5,233 bases of DNA from Verrucomicrobiota bacterium (GTDB lineage: Bacteria; Verrucomicrobiota; Verrucomicrobiia; Limisphaerales; SXQI01), in NCBI GenBank assembly GCA_008933045.1, contig WBXJ01000201.1:1-5233 (forward strand), read 5' to 3'. The position numbers and the translations under genes are program-made. This document shows positions 1-4,526 of this stretch, piece by piece. Below the pieces are notes generated by a model that saw only the letters and a program-made list of their open reading frames with translations, made no database searches and was not told where the DNA came from. Every line of letters starts with the position of its first letter. The first letter of the stretch is position 1.

Positions 1-334
1 CCCAGTAACGCCATAACCACGGAGCATTTGAATTGAGGTTCTCGGAATTGATGAGAGCTTTCTCGGCTTCTTCCAACCGATCCAAGATTGTCAACTCGTT
101 GCCCAAGTTTCGCCAGAGGCAATCCGAACGTGGAAGCTGCCGAATACCTTGCTTGGCAAATTCGACAGATTGTTCGTGCTGTCCATTTCCGGAAGCCGCA
201 AGCATCAAATCAGACCAAACAGATTCATCTTTAGGAAAAGCCTCGGCAGCCGATTTCATCAAAGAAATCGCCTCGGCGTATTGCCTGGACTTGAGCAACT
301 TCTGGCCCGTCTCTTTGAATTCTTGGGCTGTCAT
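1..334 (-). CDS. TPR (tetratricopeptide repeat) protein, 3' part outside the window
   Basis: 111 complete codons are visible from an ATG at 334-332, and the frame stays open to the window edge. The protein shows a clear 34-residue periodicity: Trp40, Trp74 and Trp108 are exactly 34 apart. Other TPR positions fit, with Gly10, Ala22, Ala29 and Pro34 in repeat 1, Pro68 in repeat 2, and Leu77, Gly78 and Ala90 in repeat 3. TPR domains are helical-hairpin scaffolds for protein-protein contact, and nothing here tells the partner. There is no signal peptide or membrane segment at the visible N-terminus. The ATG is the first possible start after an in-frame TAA at 382-380, and no Shine-Dalgarno motif precedes it. 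The start codon sits exactly where a transposase-like remnant on the other strand begins, so the original 5' end may be lost. The frame was read by direct reverse translation. TPR identity is secure; whether the gene is functional is not. Confidence 0.78.
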   Translation of the reverse strand, partial: MTAQEFKETGQKLLKSRQYAEAISLMKSAAEAFPKDESVWSDLMLAASGNGQHEQSVEFAKQGIRQLPRSDCLWRNLGNELTILDRLEEAEKALINSENLNSNAPWLWRYW

Positions 335-598
335 GAGAACTTGAACAAACGCTACAAACTGGCGGCGGCTATCTACAACTTATCGCAACTGATGCGGAAG
401 CTTTTCGGATTCGGCACGCCCAAACAACTGGCGGCGGCCCTCAGGCGGGGTCTTTTTGTCCGCATCGCCTTCGTTTTGGCTCTTGCACGCGCAATCACCA
501 CCCGCGCCCTCTCCATTTGGAACGCGCTCGCGGACTTTTTTCAACTCACCCCAAGACACGAAGTAGCCGAAAATGGGCTTTGTTCAACAGGCTGCTAG
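332..598 (+). pseudogene. C-terminal remnant of a DDE transposase (insertion sequence relic)
   Basis: Read in the plus frame that ends at TAG 596-598, this stretch encodes a run beginning HENLNKRYKLAAA and continuing YNLSQLMRKLFGFGTPKQ. From memory, this resembles the conserved C-terminal end of IS4/IS1182-type transposases, whose pattern is roughly R-G-x-E-N-x-x-K-R-Y, then N-L-x-x-x-M-R-K-L-x-G-x-G-T-P-R. No catalytic DDE residues are present, because the sequence left of about 332 is antisense of the TPR gene and not transposase. The element has therefore lost all but about 88 codons. The end (ttgttcaacaggctgctag, 580-598) looks like an IS terminus, with the stop codon inside the terminal repeat. 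No matching left end is visible. Family placement is inferred from motif memory only, and the reading frame could also be chance. Confidence 0.55.
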
Positions 599-610
599 GG
601 TAATTCCTAG

Positions 611-640
611 ACGCTAGATTGCGACGAGCAAGGATGTCAA
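611..640 (-). promoter_or_regulatory. possible minus-strand promoter upstream of the IS relic and TPR gene
   Basis: On the minus strand a perfect TTGACA (640-635) is followed after 18 bp by TAGCGT (616-611), which matches only 3 of 6 positions of a sigma-70 -10 box. It points toward the TPR gene, but the presumed transposase relic lies between them. The arrangement would suit a promoter separated from its gene by an insertion. The weak -10 box keeps confidence low. Confidence 0.25.
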
Positions 641-642
641 GA

Positions 643-670
643 TTTATTCGGGGTTGTTTATTCGGGGTTG
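643..670. repeat. 14-bp perfect tandem duplication
   Basis: TTTATTCGGGGTTG occurs twice back to back (643-656 and 657-670) with no mismatch, followed by three more T residues that begin a third copy. It lies in non-coding DNA just right of the IS relic. It could be a slippage product or a small local duplication. No function is evident. Confidence 0.95.
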
Positions 671-684
671 TTTTGTTTCCGTTT

Positions 685-718
685 TGAGGGAGCTTCCTCA
701 CGGCAATTTTGCCATGAG
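685..718. repeat. paired short palindromes (start of palindromic repeat cluster)
   Basis: Two overlapping palindromes are seen. TGAGGGAGCTTCCTCA (685-700) is self-complementary apart from one central position pair. CTCA-c-GGCAA-TT-TTGCC-a-TGAG (697-718) forms a stem of 4 plus 5 pairs around one mismatch, with a 2-nt loop. They share the CTCA arm and so are mutually exclusive structures. With the hairpins at 786-854 they form a palindrome-rich non-coding block of about 170 bp, and no gene is supported between 599 and 871. Confidence 0.6.
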
Positions 719-785
719 CACCCTTCAGCGAGAGAGTGGAGCCTGACACCGCTGCCGGGGTGCGGGTGGTTTTGGGGTTCTATGT

Positions 786-854
786 CCGGTGGTGTCGCTT
801 CGCTCAACCACCGGCTACAAAATTGGATGCCTCCGGCATCCCGAGAACTTCGGG
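786..854. repeat. REP-like cluster of three hairpins
   Basis: Three inverted repeats follow one another. CCGGTGGT (786-793) pairs with ACCACCGG (807-814) around a 13-nt loop. GGATGCC (825-831) pairs perfectly with GGCATCC (835-841) around a 3-nt loop. CCCGA (840-844) pairs with TCGGG (850-854), sharing two bases with the previous stem. The combination of a CCGGTGGT...ACCACCGG unit followed by a GGATGCC hairpin recalls interspersed intergenic palindromic elements of Verrucomicrobiota and Planctomycetota, but that recollection cannot be checked here. The hairpins themselves are seen directly. Confidence 0.65.
820..841 (-). terminator. possible queA transcription terminator
   Basis: About 30 bp past the queA stop, the minus-strand transcript would form GGATGCC-gga-GGCATCC (841-825) followed directly by AATTTTG. 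The stem is perfect and GC-rich, but the U-tract is short and interrupted by A residues, so this is a weak intrinsic terminator at best. It may instead simply be part of the palindromic repeat element. Confidence 0.35.
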
Positions 855-871
855 GTTGGGATCATGGAGGG

Positions 872-1957
872 TCAACTAATAAACATCGCATCGCCGTAAC
901 TAAAAAATCGATAGTTTTCTCTCACGGCTTCTTGGTAGGTTGCTAGGCATTTTTCGCGACCGTCCACTTTCCCCGGGTTGAAAAAGGCACTCACTAGCAT
1001 CAGTAATGTGGATTGAGGTAGGTGGAAGTTGGTTAAGAGAGCTTCTACAATTTGAAATTGGCGTGGGGGATAAACAAATAATCGCGTGCGGAGCCAGCGG
1101 CCGGCCGCTTGTTCCAAACCTATTTCGGCGGCAGATTCAAGGACGCGCAGGGACGTTGTTCCAACCGCCACCACTCGGCCTCCGTTGGATCGACACTTTT
1201 GCAGGGCCGCGAAGGTTTCATTGGGGAGGAAGTATCGTTCCTCGTGCATTGGGTGCTCCTCGAGGGTGGCCGACTTGACGGGGGCGAAGGTGCCCGGCCC
1301 CACATGTAATGTCACAGGGGCGACTTGGATTCCTCGGGTTTGAAATGTTTCCAGATGTTCGGAGGTGAAATGCAGTCCGGCTGTCGGGGCGGCTACGGAG
1401 CCTGCGAGTTGGGCATAAACCGTTTGATATCTCTCAACATCCTCAAGCGATGTCGGTCCCACGGGGCGTTTGATGTATGGAGGGAGCGGAACTTCACCAA
1501 GTTCTCCCAATAGGGTGAGGAGATTCTCTGGATGATGAAACCGCAGTCGGCATTCACCAGCTTCGGTCTTTTCCAACACTTCGGCGCGGATCCCTGCTCT
1601 GCCTCCATCGAGCCAACACAGGTCAACAAACGCCCCAGGTGGCAACCGTTTGGAGGGGCGTAACAGAGTCCACCATTCGTTCTTCTGAATCTCCTCCAGC
1701 AGAAGGATTTCTACCGCGCCTCCGGTAACAGGTCTCAATCCTCGCAGGCGTGCCGGGATGACCCGAGAATCATTCACAACAAGAAGGTCATTTTCGCACA
1801 GTTCTTCCATGAGGTCATTGAAACGCCCATGCCGGATTGCACCCGTCGCGCGTTGGTAAATCAGCAGCCGCGAACCATCCCGACGTTCGGAAGGATGCTG
1901 AGCAATCAACTGGGGAGGAAGTTCGTAATCAAAATCAGCGGTGTGCAACTTAGTCAC
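872..1957 (-). CDS. queA: S-adenosylmethionine:tRNA ribosyltransferase-isomerase QueA
   Basis: The enzyme transfers and isomerises the ribosyl part of S-adenosylmethionine onto preQ1 at the tRNA wobble position 34, giving epoxyqueuosine in the cytoplasm. It acts in the queuosine pathway. The 361-residue protein is full length for the family (about 350 residues). Family motifs run in order: DFDYELP (8-14), IAQHP (18-22), VNDSRVIPARL (61-71), GEVPLPPYI (154-162), RYQTVYA (176-182), GSVAAPTAGLHFT (186-198), HVGPGTF (218-224), VGTTSLRVLES (265-275), TNFHLPQSTLLMLVSAF (309-325) and YRFFSYGDAM (349-358). The start is a GTG at 1957-1955: an in-frame TAA lies only five codons upstream and no ATG is available near the conserved N-terminus. 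No Shine-Dalgarno motif is visible. The gene is divergent from mraZ, and no other queuosine gene lies in the window. Identification is secure. Confidence 0.97.
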   Translation of the reverse strand: MTKLHTADFDYELPPQLIAQHPSERRDGSRLLIYQRATGAIRHGRFNDLMEELCENDLLVVNDSRVIPARLRGLRPVTGGAVEILLLEEIQKNEWWTLLRPSKRLPPGAFVDLCWLDGGRAGIRAEVLEKTEAGECRLRFHHPENLLTLLGELGEVPLPPYIKRPVGPTSLEDVERYQTVYAQLAGSVAAPTAGLHFTSEHLETFQTRGIQVAPVTLHVGPGTFAPVKSATLEEHPMHEERYFLPNETFAALQKCRSNGGRVVAVGTTSLRVLESAAEIGLEQAAGRWLRTRLFVYPPRQFQIVEALLTNFHLPQSTLLMLVSAFFNPGKVDGREKCLATYQEAVRENYRFFSYGDAMFIS

Positions 1958-1966
1958 TCGGGTTTG

Positions 1967-1995
1967 AGATTAGGCGAAGGATAAACGGCTGGCAA
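1967..1995 (-). promoter_or_regulatory. possible queA promoter
   Basis: On the minus strand TTGCCA (1995-1990, 5 of 6 to the -35 consensus) lies 17 bp from TAATCT (1972-1967, 3 of 6 to the -10 consensus). Initiation about 7 bp further would leave almost no leader before the GTG at 1957, implying a nearly leaderless mRNA. That would fit the missing Shine-Dalgarno motif, but the -10 box is poor and the call is tentative. Confidence 0.22.
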
Positions 1996-2014
1996 TGGCT
2001 CTGAAATTTGTTTC

Positions 2015-2030
2015 GTGGGGGAAAGTGGGG
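2015..2030 (+). promoter_or_regulatory. upstream pair of MraZ-type TGGGG boxes
   Basis: TGGGG occurs at 2016-2020 and again at 2026-2030, exactly one 10-bp period apart, in the context GTGGGGGAAAGTGGGG. The first half of the main mraZ operator reads GTGGGGCAAAGTGGGT (2182-2197), identical at 14 of 16 positions. The known MraZ site is a series of TGGGN repeats separated by 5 bp. This pair lies 58-73 bp upstream of the queA start, on the queA side of the divergent region, so it may serve queA or act as an auxiliary operator. Confidence 0.5.
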
Positions 2031-2034
2031 AGCA

Positions 2035-2044
2035 GGTTGCAACC
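2035..2044. promoter_or_regulatory. 10-bp perfect palindrome
   Basis: GGTTGCAACC is fully self-complementary and starts 5 bp after the upstream TGGGG pair. It could be half of a regulator site or chance. No partner copy is seen in the intergenic region. Confidence 0.25.
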
Positions 2045-2061
2045 AAACATACGGAATCGAA

Positions 2062-2088
2062 TCCATCAATCCCCACCTGTTTGATGGA
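2062..2088. repeat. 8-bp inverted repeat, possible operator or hairpin
   Basis: TCCATCAA (2062-2069) and TTGATGGA (2081-2088) are perfect inverted copies around an 11-nt spacer. The spacer contains CCCCA (2071-2075), that is, a single TGGGG box on the minus strand. No T-tract follows, so an intrinsic terminator is unlikely. Confidence 0.5.
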
Positions 2089-2112
2089 GGGAATTACGGC
2101 AAAAACTAAGAG

Positions 2113-2145
2113 TTATTCACCGTCCAGAGTCGTCAATGTGAATAA
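2113..2145. promoter_or_regulatory. 8-bp inverted repeat upstream of the mraZ promoter
   Basis: TTATTCAC (2113-2120) and GTGAATAA (2138-2145) are perfect inverted copies with a 17-bp spacer, so the arms are centred 25 bp apart. They lie just upstream of the A-tract and -35 box proposed for mraZ. The spacing would suit a dimeric regulator, but none is identified. Confidence 0.4.
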
Positions 2146-2162
2146 GTAGTCTCAAAAACTAC

Positions 2163-2202
2163 AAAAAAAACGTTGACCGTAGTGGGGCAAAGTGGGTAAC
2201 TT
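2163..2202 (+). promoter_or_regulatory. probable mraZ operon promoter with A-tract
   Basis: TTGACC (2173-2178, 5 of 6 to the -35 consensus) is followed after 18 bp by TAACTT (2197-2202, 3 of 6 to the -10 consensus). Eight consecutive A residues (2163-2170) directly precede the -35 box and could act as an UP-like element. The TGGGN boxes begin 5 bp after the -35 and cover the spacer and -10, as expected of a repressor-controlled promoter. The -10 match is weak, so the exact position is uncertain. Confidence 0.5.
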
Positions 2203-2217
2203 TGGGGCGTTGTGGGG
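2183..2217 (+). promoter_or_regulatory. MraZ operator: four TGGGN boxes, 10-bp period
   Basis: TGGGG (2183-2187), TGGGT (2193-2197), TGGGG (2203-2207) and TGGGG (2213-2217) are spaced exactly 10 bp apart. A fifth, degenerate AGGGA follows in phase at 2223. MraZ is known in other bacteria to bind direct TGGGN repeats with 5-bp spacers ahead of its own gene and to regulate the dcw cluster. The array overlaps the proposed promoter and ends 26 bp before the mraZ ATG, so autoregulation, probably repression, is the natural reading. Confidence 0.88.
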
Positions 2218-2243
2218 CAGTAAGGGACGTAAACCCGTGCTGC

Positions 2244-2711
2244 ATGCTTATGTCAGGATCCGAAAACAACGCGCCAGTCTACTATAATTCGCTCTACCGA
2301 CATGGAGTGGATGATAAGCGACGACTGCAGATCCCAGCCAAGTGGCGGTCGGCTTCCGAAGAGGCTTTCACGGTGATTCTTTGGCCAAATGGTGCTCGGC
2401 GAGATGCCTACCTGTTAGTGCTGCCTCCTGAACCGATGCAAGCGTTGATCGCCAAGCTCAAAAGCATGCCCTACTCCGATCCCACGGCAGATTCTTTGCG
2501 CCGGTTGCTGGGCAAAAAATCAGATCAAGTCAGCGTGGATAAAAGCGGTCGAATTTGCCTGCCTGAAATGATTACCAAAGCGGCGGGTATTGAAAAAGAA
2601 GCGGTTTTAGTGGGCTCTTGGGATCGGTTCGAGATTTGGAATCCGGAACGGTACGAGCAAGCGAGCGTGGTGGATGATGCCTTGGCTGCTGAGGCGTTTA
2701 AATTGATCTGA
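2244..2711 (+). CDS. mraZ: MraZ, transcriptional regulator of the dcw cluster
   Basis: This encodes a 155-residue DNA-binding protein with two AbrB/SpoVT-like half-domains, each carrying the DxxxR signature. The first is D23-DKR-R27 within a stretch ending in QIPAKWR, and the second is D99-KSG-R103 followed by ICLP. The usual Gly of the first signature is Arg here. MraZ forms ring-shaped oligomers on TGGGN arrays, and such an array lies immediately upstream. Length is close to the family norm of about 140-150. The frame is open further up to a TTG at 2202, but that lies inside the operator and would add non-homologous residues, so ATG 2244 is chosen. ATG 2250, two codons later, is equally possible. 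No Shine-Dalgarno motif is well placed: AAGGGA at 2222-2227 is 16 bp away. First gene of the plus-strand operon. Confidence 0.95.
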   Translation: MLMSGSENNAPVYYNSLYRHGVDDKRRLQIPAKWRSASEEAFTVILWPNGARRDAYLLVLPPEPMQALIAKLKSMPYSDPTADSLRRLLGKKSDQVSVDKSGRICLPEMITKAAGIEKEAVLVGSWDRFEIWNPERYEQASVVDDALAAEAFKLI

Positions 2712-2722
2712 TGTCGTCATGA
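2711..2722 (+). other. mini-ORF bridging mraZ and the next gene
   Basis: The mraZ stop TGA (2709-2711) overlaps an ATG (2711-2713) that opens a three-codon frame (Met-Ser-Ser). Its TGA (2720-2722) overlaps the ATG (2719-2721) of the following gene. A terminating ribosome could in principle be handed across in two steps. It may be coincidence, but the ftsL/ftsI junction has the same design. Confidence 0.25.
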
Positions 2723-3174
2723 ACTTAAACAAACTATTGGCGGTGGGAAAAAGTTTTTTTGGGATTCGCAGCGAGCGTAGCCCTTACGAACTGCGGCAAG
2801 AAAACTTGCTGCCCAGATTTGGCCCCGTACGAGAGACTGTCGCAACAGCTTCGGCAAAGGCGACCGCCAATAAATCGAGCTACACCCGTTCGGCAATCGC
2901 CAGCGCCCAGTCGTTGTTCCGCACGACGTTTGTTCCAAAAAGTCTAGAAAACCATTCGGGCCGAGTCTCGGTGCAAGGCCAGTTCACGTTAGAAAGTGTG
3001 AAGGTGATGCGGAATGATTTAAGAGATGCAGACCTCGAACTCACACCGGTCAGCCTGAAGAGCAGCGCGATTTCTGAGTCCGGCATGGGTGTGCCGGCAC
3101 TCAACAGCAAAGGAGAGAAAACCACCACGGCGCGATTCAACACCCCGCTAACTCAAGTAGGCGGAGTTCGTTAG
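2719..3174 (+). CDS. uncharacterised basic 151-residue protein in the dcw operon
   Basis: I do not recognise a named family. The gene lies 7 bp after mraZ and 26 bp before rsmH on the same strand, so it is almost certainly co-transcribed. The protein is basic, with 21 Lys/Arg against 12 Asp/Glu. It has a short amphipathic N-terminus (MNLNKLLAVGKSFFG), an LLPRFGP motif at 30-36, and an Ala/Ser/Thr/Lys-rich, probably disordered stretch at about 40-66. A more ordered-looking segment at about 86-111 contains VKVMRNDLRDADLEL. There is no transmembrane helix, clear signal peptide or cysteine. From memory, similar small proteins with a K-V-x-R-N-D-L-x-D-A-D-L-E segment occur at this place in other Verrucomicrobiota, but I cannot verify this. 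A role in division or wall synthesis is suggested only by location. The ATG at 2719 lacks a Shine-Dalgarno motif. Confidence 0.8.
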   Translation: MNLNKLLAVGKSFFGIRSERSPYELRQENLLPRFGPVRETVATASAKATANKSSYTRSAIASAQSLFRTTFVPKSLENHSGRVSVQGQFTLESVKVMRNDLRDADLELTPVSLKSSAISESGMGVPALNSKGEKTTTARFNTPLTQVGGVR

Positions 3175-3200
3175 CGAGAACCGTATTTCGGCGACACAAC

Positions 3201-4136
3201 ATGATACCCGTTTTTGCCCATCGTCCCGTGCTGGTGAAAGAGGTTATCGAAGCACTCCAACCCAAAACCTGTGGGTGGTATGTGGATGGGACGCTGGGCG
3301 GTGGTGGTCATGCTGAGGCTGTGCTGGAATCAAGTTCGCCCGACGGCCTGTTGTTTGGCTGCGACCGAGATGAACGAGCGCTTGCCGCCACTACCCAACG
3401 CCTGGCTCGATTCGAGGAGCGAATGATATTGAACCAAGGAAATTTTACCGACCTGCCCAAGTGGGTGCAGTCGGAATCGTGCGACGGCGTGTTGTTGGAC
3501 CTTGGCACAAGCTCTCCGCAATTGGATCAAGCCGCCCGGGGCTTCAGCTTTCAACAAGATGGCCCGTTGGATATGAGGATGGATCAACGCCAAAAACAGA
3601 CGGCGGCCGATGTCATCAACACTTGGGAAGAGCCAAAGCTTGCACGCCTTTTCTGGGAATACGGTGGAGAACGGGAATCGCGGCGGATCGCAAAAGCGAT
3701 TGTCGAAACGCGAGCCACAGGGTTGATCCGTAACACGACCACTCTAGCCGCCGTCGTGGAGCGTGCCAAGCCAAGGCGAGGAGCCAAAACACATCCCGCA
3801 ACGCAAGTTTTTCAAGCACTGCGGATGGAAGTGAATGATGAACTCGGATCGCTCCAGACTGGACTAGCAGGGGTGTGGGGATTGCTGAAAGTGGGAGGCC
3901 GACTTGCTGTTATTACTTTTCATTCCCTCGAAGATCGAGTGGTAAAAAACTTTGGACAGCGCTTGGAACGAGACTACATCGCGTCCGGAGAAGTCGATAT
4001 TCCTGAGTTGCGACGTTCTAAACCCGTTGAGGCACGGTGGCTCCAGCGCAAGGCCATCAAACCCTCCGACGAAGAATTGAAGGTTAACCCCCGATCTCGG
4101 AGTGCCCAACTGAGGGTGTTAGAAAAACTAAAATAA
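3201..4136 (+). CDS. rsmH: 16S rRNA (cytosine-1402-N4) methyltransferase RsmH (MraW)
   Basis: This cytoplasmic SAM-dependent methyltransferase modifies N4 of C1402 in the ribosomal P site. The 311-residue protein has the usual length (E. coli about 313). Family motifs run in order: HRPVL (7-11), the SAM-binding VDGTLGGGGHA (28-38), CDRD (54-57), LDLGTSSPQLD (99-109, with Thr where many homologues have Val or Ile), GFSFQQDGPLDMRMD (114-128), YGGERESRRIA (154-164), HPATQVFQALRMEVNDEL (198-215), FHSLEDRVVKNF (240-251) and NPRSRSAQLR (296-305). It is the standard dcw gene after mraZ, here displaced by one unknown gene. ATG 3201 places the HRPVL motif at the normal distance from the N-terminus. 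No Shine-Dalgarno motif is visible. The next gene follows after 7 bp. Confidence 0.98.
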   Translation: MIPVFAHRPVLVKEVIEALQPKTCGWYVDGTLGGGGHAEAVLESSSPDGLLFGCDRDERALAATTQRLARFEERMILNQGNFTDLPKWVQSESCDGVLLDLGTSSPQLDQAARGFSFQQDGPLDMRMDQRQKQTAADVINTWEEPKLARLFWEYGGERESRRIAKAIVETRATGLIRNTTTLAAVVERAKPRRGAKTHPATQVFQALRMEVNDELGSLQTGLAGVWGLLKVGGRLAVITFHSLEDRVVKNFGQRLERDYIASGEVDIPELRRSKPVEARWLQRKAIKPSDEELKVNPRSRSAQLRVLEKLK

Positions 4137-4143
4137 AAACGCG

Positions 4144-4509
4144 ATGGCAAAAACCAAACGACAACGATTTCAAGCAGGCCACACCCAAGGGTTGGACGTG
4201 GTTCTGGTGTTGATCGTGTGCACGCTGATTGCGTGCGCAGGCGTGGGTTACGTCTGGCAGAAGGAACAGATCGTTCAACTCGGCAAAAAAACAAAACGCT
4301 TGGAGATTCGGATCGACGAATTGAAGCATCGTGAGGAAACCCTGCGAAGAGATGGGGCTCGACTGAGCACATCCCGCGAGTTGGAAGCTCAACTTCGGCG
4401 GATGAACCTCGGGTTAACCCCACCGAAACCAGACCAAATCATCCGCCTGCCTGACGGAGCACCACCCGACAACCTTTTGAAGGCACCGTTGTTCTCAGCC
4501 AATCCATGA
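4144..4509 (+). CDS. ftsL: FtsL-like cell division membrane protein
   Basis: The 121-residue protein has the FtsL layout: a short basic cytoplasmic tail (1-16), one hydrophobic membrane helix (about 17-38, LDVVLVLIVCTLIACAGVGY), then a charged coiled-coil-like segment (about 40-87) facing the periplasm. It ends with a tail containing MNLGLTPPKPDQIIRLP, the type of M-x-L-x-x-P...Q-x-x-x-L motif seen at the end of FtsL/DivIC coiled coils. FtsL joins FtsB and FtsQ and activates FtsW-FtsI septal synthesis. Primary sequence is poorly conserved in this family, so identification relies on topology, size and the exact rsmH-ftsL-ftsI gene order. The ATG is 7 bp after the rsmH stop, with no Shine-Dalgarno motif. 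The two membrane cysteines are not distinctive. Confidence 0.85.
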   Translation: MAKTKRQRFQAGHTQGLDVVLVLIVCTLIACAGVGYVWQKEQIVQLGKKTKRLEIRIDELKHREETLRRDGARLSTSRELEAQLRRMNLGLTPPKPDQIIRLPDGAPPDNLLKAPLFSANP

Positions 4510-4526
4510 ACGGTTGCGTCCCATGA
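4506..4526 (+). other. mini-ORF bridging ftsL and ftsI
   Basis: An ATG (4506-4508) overlaps the ftsL stop TGA (4507-4509) as ATGA and opens a six-codon frame (MNGCVP). Its TGA (4524-4526) overlaps the ftsI ATG (4523-4525), again as ATGA. Both overlaps are of the kind that supports translational coupling. No Shine-Dalgarno motif precedes either ATG. Confidence 0.3.

Noticed and set aside
149..331. Plus-strand frame continuing left of the transposase relic
   Set aside because: This part is antisense to the TPR coding sequence and shows no transposase motif. Only the section from about 332 onward looks transposase-like.
643..670. CRISPR-like repeats
   Set aside because: The two 14-bp units are directly adjacent with no spacers, there are only two copies, and no cas genes are present.
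546..749. 67-codon open frame on the minus strand
   Set aside because: It runs through the tandem duplication and a palindromic repeat and into the IS end. It has no start signal or recognisable domain, and its NK-TTPNKQPRIN stretch is just the translated 14-bp repeat.
668..946. 92-codon open frame on the plus strand
   Set aside because: It consists of the translated hairpin cluster and overlaps the 3' end of queA in antisense. The apparent peptide is a by-product of the repeat.
2062..2088. Intrinsic terminator or riboswitch before mraZ
   Set aside because: No U-tract follows the hairpin on either strand, it lies upstream of the likely mraZ promoter, and no conserved riboswitch core is seen.
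2202..2243. Extended mraZ start at TTG 2202
   Set aside because: It lies inside the TGGGN operator and on the last base of the proposed -10 box, and it adds 14 residues unlike the MraZ N-terminus. ATG 2244 or 2250 is more sensible.
3974..4423. 149-codon minus-strand open frame across the rsmH/ftsL junction
   Set aside because: It is antisense to two well-supported genes and is low in recognisable motifs, so it is a shadow frame.
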